Assembly (NCBI GenBank): GCA_044220875.1
Contig: JBGAQH010000004.1
Location: forward strand, 434,001 to 498,000
DNA length: 64,000 nucleotides
From: JAEUIT01 sp044220875
GTDB taxonomy: Bacteria > Planctomycetota > Phycisphaerae > Phycisphaerales > SM1A02
Reading direction: 5' to 3'
Notes under the pieces: generated by a model
Database searches by the model: none
What the model saw: the letters and a program-made list of their open reading frames with translations, nothing else
What the model was told of the DNA's origin: nothing
Part shown: positions 59,965 to 64,000 of the stretch, piece by piece
Position numbering within the stretch: the first letter of the stretch is position 1
How the letters are laid out: the number at the start of each line of letters is the position of its first letter
Made by a program: the position numbers and the translations under genes

Positions 59965-62640
59965 TCAGTTCCGCATGCGCTTCGAGAGCTCGCCCGAAAG
60001 GCCATGACGCTTCTCGAGGATCTCGACGTCGCGGACGTCCACCCGACCGTTGTGGTCGAGGTCGGCCTTGGCCGAGAGCTGGTCATAGACGCTCAGCCAA
60101 CGCAGGCCCGGATGGTGATTGTCTCCCTCCTGCGGCCCGGTGCAGGCGCAGATCGGCGAGGTGGTCAGCCAGTTCGTCGAGAGCACCGAGTAGTCCTCGG
60201 CGCCGACGTTCCCGTTGTTCGTGAAGTCGGCGCTTCGCGTCACGCCGTCCCACGCGCAGCCGCCCGAGCCCGGCGAGGTGCCGTACTGGGCCAACAGCAG
60301 CGTGACATCGTTGATGTCGATGTCGCCGTCGTTGTCGGTGTCGCCGGCGTTGAGGACCAGCGTCGCATCGGCGCTGAGATAGGTCCCATGGTTGGTGAGG
60401 GTCGTCGTCGCCCGCTGCGTATGCTGGGCGTCCTTCGCGCAGAGCGTCGTCCAGTTGCCGCACGGCAGCTCGATCGTCGTCGTCACCGTCGCGGGCAGGC
60501 TGCCGGTGAAGGTGAGCGGGACGTCGATGGCGTCGGAGCAGAAGTTCGGGACGAAGTGGATGCACCGAGTCGCCGGGCCCGAGCCCTGAAGCTGCACGGT
60601 GACGTTCACGTCGACCTTGTCCTGGACGATCACCGTCTGCGTGGTGCTCGCGGTGTTGCCGCAGTCGTCGGTTGCGGTCCAGGTGATGACCGTCGAGCCG
60701 ACGGCGAACGGCGCGGTGAGCGGCTGCGCATCGCTGCGGACGCCGATCACCGAGGGAAGGCCGGAGCAGGCGTCGTCGCTCGTCGGGTACTGCCCGGCGA
60801 TGCGCAGGTTGTCCCAGTAGACGTCGTAGGTGCTGCCGAAGTTCTTCGCCTGGATGATGGTGTTGCCGACGAGGACGCTTCCGTCGATGAGGGTGTCGGT
60901 GTAGGTCAGCACCGGCGTGCCGCCATCGAGGACCTCATAGAAGTAGCTCGTGCCGGTGAAGGTGATGCGCAGCGAGTACCACTTGCCGTAGGAGAAGCCG
61001 GCGGGAAGGCCGATGTCGACCCACCCCGAGTCGGTCCAGACGCGGAAGTTGCCGGTCGCCGTCGGATCGCCGGCGATGTGGGCGAACCCGATGATCGGGA
61101 AGTCGGAGACGTCGTTGTTGGCGTCGAACATCGTGAGCCAGAGGTCGGCCCGGCGATTGTTCGCGCCCCAGTCGCTGCCGATGTAGAGGTCCATCGCAAC
61201 GCTCGAGCCGGCCCGCGAGTTGATGTCAAGCTTGCGGCCCTGCGTGTTGTAGAAGTCCGTCGCCTGGAAGTCGGCGGCGTTGATCTCGTGATGGAGCCGG
61301 AAGTCGCCGTCGAAGAACGCCGACTCGAAGGTCGAGGGGGCGTAGCGATCGGTGTAGAACACGCCCGGGGCCTGCGTCGGGCTGAGGGCGGGGTCCGCGT
61401 TGAAGGGGAAGAGCTGCGGGAAGATGTCCGCGGTGCAGGTGCCGGGATCGGCATGCACGGTGATCGACGGCATCGCCGAGATGGTCGGCGGCACGGTGTC
61501 CGAGACGATCGTCGGCGAGTCGAGCAGGTCGGTTGCATAGGGCAGACCGACGTTGCTCGCCTGGGACGGGAAGGGCTGACCGAGGTCGAACTGGACGGAG
61601 TTGCCGTCGCATCCCGAGCTCGGGCTCACGGTGAAGAAGAGCGTCGCGGCGAGGGCATCGCCCGTCGTCGCGCTGCCGCCGAAGGTGACGGCGCCATCGA
61701 GCCGAAGCTTGCCCGGAGCGACTTCGGCGGTGGCCATCGGCTGGATGTGAAGACCGAAGGGGGACGCCGAGTAGCTGCTGGTCGCGCCGACGTAGGTCAT
61801 CGACGACTCGTCGTAGTCGAGGAAGGCCTGGAAGCCCGTCACCGGAACGGCGTCGGGGTTTCGGAGCGTGAGCGTCACCTTGATCTGCGTGCCGGGGGTC
61901 ACCGGGTCCTGATCGGTGTTCTGGCAAGCGGCCCCATCGAGGGAGAGGCTCACCTTGTCCAGGGCAAAGATCGTGATGTTGGTCCGGGCGACGCGCGAGC
62001 CGCCGTCGAAGGCGGAAAGGTAGTACTCGTACCGCCCGACGGCGTTCGAATCGAACGTGAAGGGAAGCTCGTCGAAGAAGGTCGGTCGCCAGGAGTTCTG
62101 GGCGACGTTCTTGCTGCCCAGGAGCGAGAGGTACGCGGGGAGCGTGGCCGCCTCGACGCCGGCGCCGTTGCCGGTTGAGTTGTTGCCGATCGAGTGATCC
62201 CAGAAGACCGTCGTCTGCGGGACGGCAAAGGGAACGACCGAGCCGGGCGTGATGTGATCGAAGCGGAGGTAGTTCGTGCCCGGCCCCGGATCGAAGTCCA
62301 TGCCGATCTCATAGGTCAGGTCGTCGAGGAGATAGGGCGAGGTGCCGTTCCAGTTGGTGTTCACCGACCACTCGAAATTCCAGAACGGACCGCCACTCGA
62401 CACGCCCGTACTGAACGAATACGTGCCGTCGCCGCCGCTGTTGAAGGTATTGGCAAAGCGGAGCTTCCCGCGCATGCCGAGCTCCACGCCGTGGTTCCGA
62501 TCCAGCGTGAAGAAGCCATTCGCGTTGCCGCTGCCGAAGATGGTGTCCGGCGTCACGTTCTGGTTGTAGAGGGGAGGCGAGCCGAAGAGCGGGCTCGCAA
62601 GCACGCACACCGCGGCGAGGGGGAGAATCTTCACGTTCAT
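59965..62640 (-). CDS. Secreted multidomain protein with cohesin-like and dockerin-like parts
   Basis: 891 residues from ATG 62640 (AAAGGA upstream). Signal peptide about 1-20. Residues 20-230 are a beta domain of unknown type; about 235-380 resemble a cohesin or cadherin-like sandwich (T-L-R-N-P-D-A-V-P-V-T-G-F-Q-A-F-L-D-Y-D, ...G-D-A-L-A-A-T-L-F-F-T-V). Next comes a concanavalin-like region around Y-G-K-W-Y-S-L-R-I-T-F, then a HYR-like stretch (G-S-T-V-I-T-W-T-A-T-D-D-C-G-N). The C-terminus has three calcium-loop elements (D-T-D-N-D-G-D-I-D-I-N-D-V, D-F-T-N-N-G-N-V-G-A-E-D-Y, D-L-D-H-N-G-R-V-D-V-R-D-V). Probably a surface-bound, carbohydrate- or protein-binding factor. Transcribed after the Cys-rich gene to its right. 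Confidence 0.85.
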   Translation of the reverse strand: MNVKILPLAAVCVLASPLFGSPPLYNQNVTPDTIFGSGNANGFFTLDRNHGVELGMRGKLRFANTFNSGGDGTYSFSTGVSSGGPFWNFEWSVNTNWNGTSPYLLDDLTYEIGMDFDPGPGTNYLRFDHITPGSVVPFAVPQTTVFWDHSIGNNSTGNGAGVEAATLPAYLSLLGSKNVAQNSWRPTFFDELPFTFDSNAVGRYEYYLSAFDGGSRVARTNITIFALDKVSLSLDGAACQNTDQDPVTPGTQIKVTLTLRNPDAVPVTGFQAFLDYDESSMTYVGATSSYSASPFGLHIQPMATAEVAPGKLRLDGAVTFGGSATTGDALAATLFFTVSPSSGCDGNSVQFDLGQPFPSQASNVGLPYATDLLDSPTIVSDTVPPTISAMPSITVHADPGTCTADIFPQLFPFNADPALSPTQAPGVFYTDRYAPSTFESAFFDGDFRLHHEINAADFQATDFYNTQGRKLDINSRAGSSVAMDLYIGSDWGANNRRADLWLTMFDANNDVSDFPIIGFAHIAGDPTATGNFRVWTDSGWVDIGLPAGFSYGKWYSLRITFTGTSYFYEVLDGGTPVLTYTDTLIDGSVLVGNTIIQAKNFGSTYDVYWDNLRIAGQYPTSDDACSGLPSVIGVRSDAQPLTAPFAVGSTVITWTATDDCGNTASTTQTVIVQDKVDVNVTVQLQGSGPATRCIHFVPNFCSDAIDVPLTFTGSLPATVTTTIELPCGNWTTLCAKDAQHTQRATTTLTNHGTYLSADATLVLNAGDTDNDGDIDINDVTLLLAQYGTSPGSGGCAWDGVTRSADFTNNGNVGAEDYSVLSTNWLTTSPICACTGPQEGDNHHPGLRWLSVYDQLSAKADLDHNGRVDVRDVEILEKRHGLSGELSKRMRN

Positions 62641-62678
62641 GGTTCCGATGTCCTTTCAAGGAATCGTGAGTTGAGTCG

Positions 62679-62707
62679 GGCGCTCCGACCCCACGAGTCG
62701 GAGCGCC
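62679..62707. terminator. Perfect 11-bp hairpin between minus-strand genes
   Basis: GGCGCTCCGAC and GTCGGAGCGCC pair perfectly around a seven-base loop. It lies 68 bp after the stop of the Cys-rich gene and 39 bp before the next ATG, so it may end the upstream transcript or attenuate read-through. No T-run. Confidence 0.65.
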
Positions 62708-62775
62708 GCACGCTGCTGATCAGGGAGGCGCCGAAGGACCGCGTGCCCGTCGCACCGGCGCCGCAAACGGTGGAC

Positions 62776-64000
62776 TTACGGGCAGAGGCCCCACGAGCCG
62801 AGGAACTGGGCGAGATCGGCGCCGTCGACGTTGCCGTTGCCGTCGGCATCGAAGGGGCACTGGTCGGTTCCCCACGCTCCGAGGAGCTGGGCGAGGTCGG
62901 CGGCGTCGACGACGCCGTTGTTGTCGATGTCGAAGTGGCAATCGCAGAGCGTGTTGCCCTCCGCCGCGCAGATCGCGTCCCACTCCGCCTCGCAGCAGAA
63001 GGGATCGGCCTCGCAGACGACGCGGCAGCAGGTCGCGTCATCGCACCCGGGATTGGCGTGGGCGCAGAAGCAGCTCCCCACCAGCGGACTGCCGCAGCCG
63101 GCGCAGAGCGTGTTCGCCGCGTCCTTGCAGGCGATGTCCCAGCCGGTTTCGCAGCAGCTCGGGTCGGCGGTGCAGACCTGCGAGCAGCAGGTTGCGTCGT
63201 CGCAGCCGGGCGTGGCATGGACAGCAAAGCAGGTCTCGCCGCTCACCGCGCAGGGATCGCAGCCGCATGAGGGGAAGGCGATCGTCTCCGCGGCGCAGAG
63301 CGCGTCCCACGAGTTCGAGCAGCAGAAGGGATCGACGGCGCAGACCAGCTCGCAGCAGTTCGCGTCGCTACAGAAGGGCGCGGCGTGAGCCACGCAGCAC
63401 GCGCCGGCCGCTGGATCGCCGCAGCCATTGCAGAGGCTGCTCGCCTCGCTCACGCAGGTTCCATCCCATTGCGTGCTGCAGCAGAAGGGATCCGCAGCGC
63501 AGACCGCGTCGCAGCAACTGGCATCGGCGCAGCCGGGCGTGCCGACCGTGAAGCAGTTGTGTCCGCTCGGCGGGCAGACGCCGATGATCGTCACGCTGGC
63601 GATGCTGCTCGCGTCGCCGGTGACGTTGAAGCCGCCGAGCAGCACGCGGGTCTGGCCGAAGACGCCGCTCGTCGGCAAGAAGTCGACCGGCGTCGATGGC
63701 GTCGTGGTCAGCGCCAGAAACTGGAGCGTGGTCACCACGAGCTGACCCGGCGCGGGCGGCGCGACGATCTGACCGCCGGGGACGCCGAGCGCGGTGAAGA
63801 GCACCATGCCGTCGGTGAGATTCGCGTTGATGCCGTCGGGGTCGGGCAGGAAGCCGGTGAGGAAGAAGGGCGCGCCGGCGCCGACCTGCGTTGATCCGAT
63901 CAGGAGCATGCGGGTCGGATCCCACGTCACGATCGCATCGAGGGCGTCCCAGGCCTGCCCGAGCGGTCCGGGGGCACTGACCACGATCTTCACGTTGACG
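62776..64000 (-). CDS. Cys-rich modular secreted protein with dockerin-like end (5' end outside window)
   Basis: At least 406 residues are visible; the frame runs off the right edge, and the GTG at 63993 is most likely internal. The visible N-terminal part (about 130 residues) is cohesin-like (V-T-W-D-P-T-R-M-L-L-I-G, ...G-D-A-S-S-I-A-S-V). Four Cys-rich modules of about 45-55 residues follow, each with C-C-x-x-V-C-x-x-D-P-x-C-C-x3-W-D-x2-C-x3-A. The tail is a dockerin-like pair (D-I-D-N-N-G-V-V-D-A-A-D-L-A and D-A-D-G-N-G-N-V-D-G-A-D-L-A) ending in C-P. Disulphide-rich and exported, with no catalytic motif. The same module occurs twice in the 2140-residue protein. Confidence 0.85.
   Translation of the reverse strand, partial: VNVKIVVSAPGPLGQAWDALDAIVTWDPTRMLLIGSTQVGAGAPFFLTGFLPDPDGINANLTDGMVLFTALGVPGGQIVAPPAPGQLVVTTLQFLALTTTPSTPVDFLPTSGVFGQTRVLLGGFNVTGDASSIASVTIIGVCPPSGHNCFTVGTPGCADASCCDAVCAADPFCCSTQWDGTCVSEASSLCNGCGDPAAGACCVAHAAPFCSDANCCELVCAVDPFCCSNSWDALCAAETIAFPSCGCDPCAVSGETCFAVHATPGCDDATCCSQVCTADPSCCETGWDIACKDAANTLCAGCGSPLVGSCFCAHANPGCDDATCCRVVCEADPFCCEAEWDAICAAEGNTLCDCHFDIDNNGVVDAADLAQLLGAWGTDQCPFDADGNGNVDGADLAQFLGSWGLCP
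62943..63560 (-). repeat. Four Cys-rich coding modules
   Basis: Four consecutive units of about 45-55 codons share the spacing P-x-C-x4-C-C-x2-V-C-x2-D-P-x-C-C-x3-W-D-x2-C-x3-A. Units three and four are nearly identical through P-G-C-D-D-A-T-C-C. Boundaries are approximate. Confidence 0.85.

Noticed and set aside
59713..62178. Plus-strand frame of 821 codons
   Set aside because: Antisense shadow of the cohesin/dockerin gene at 59965-62640, with strongly biased composition.

Overview
The window is high-GC DNA from a bacterium that most resembles the Planctomycetota, class Phycisphaerae. This is an inference from gene content: many secreted proteins end in paired D-x-(D/N)-x-D-G...ADLA..LG.WG dockerin-like motifs, there is an ECF sigma gene overlapping a WD40 protein-kinase gene, and choice-of-anchor Q beta-helix proteins occur with large, low-complexity-rich surface proteins. 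No tRNA, rRNA or CRISPR array was seen.

Positions 1-12126 are mostly housekeeping. They hold the end of a probable homoserine dehydrogenase overlapping a PLP trans-sulfuration enzyme (methionine branch), lptB with a PEGA lipoprotein, a membrane protein kinase with an unusual catalytic loop, two overlapping secreted proteins and a lipoprotein. A minus-strand operon follows (ybeY, a CorC-type CBS protein, a DUF4870 protein, an ECF sigma factor), and a SulP anion transporter ends the section.

Positions 12475-64000 form an island of about 51 kb made almost only of exported proteins. It contains a subtilase, three paralogous beta-helix proteins (15579, 54215, 57154), an overlapping operon of two S74 tail-fibre-like genes and a small dockerin protein, and a 2140-residue thrombospondin-type-3/GEVED/LamG protein. 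It also contains two giant paralogues (2736 and 2677 residues) that join Ig-like parts, an M15-peptidase-like part and a beta-propeller, plus cohesin-like/dockerin proteins and a Cys-rich protein running off the right edge. A sigma factor/WD40-kinase pair and a TetR/VOC pair with a visible operator interrupt the island.

Strongest unexplained signals: (i) an exactly spaced motif GTTGCAG-N14-CTGCGCT lies in front of four large surface-protein genes and may be a shared promoter; (ii) a 108-bp unit carrying a kinase 3' end is duplicated in front of both giant genes, leaving a kinase remnant between them; (iii) two inverted-repeat, MITE-like elements sit at 12.2-12.4 kb and 56.7-57.1 kb; (iv) the S74 pair shows clustered frame damage; (v) a decapitated DUF4349 gene is joined to a 181-bp copy of another gene's 3' end; (vi) a repeated six-to-ten-cysteine module is shared by two proteins.
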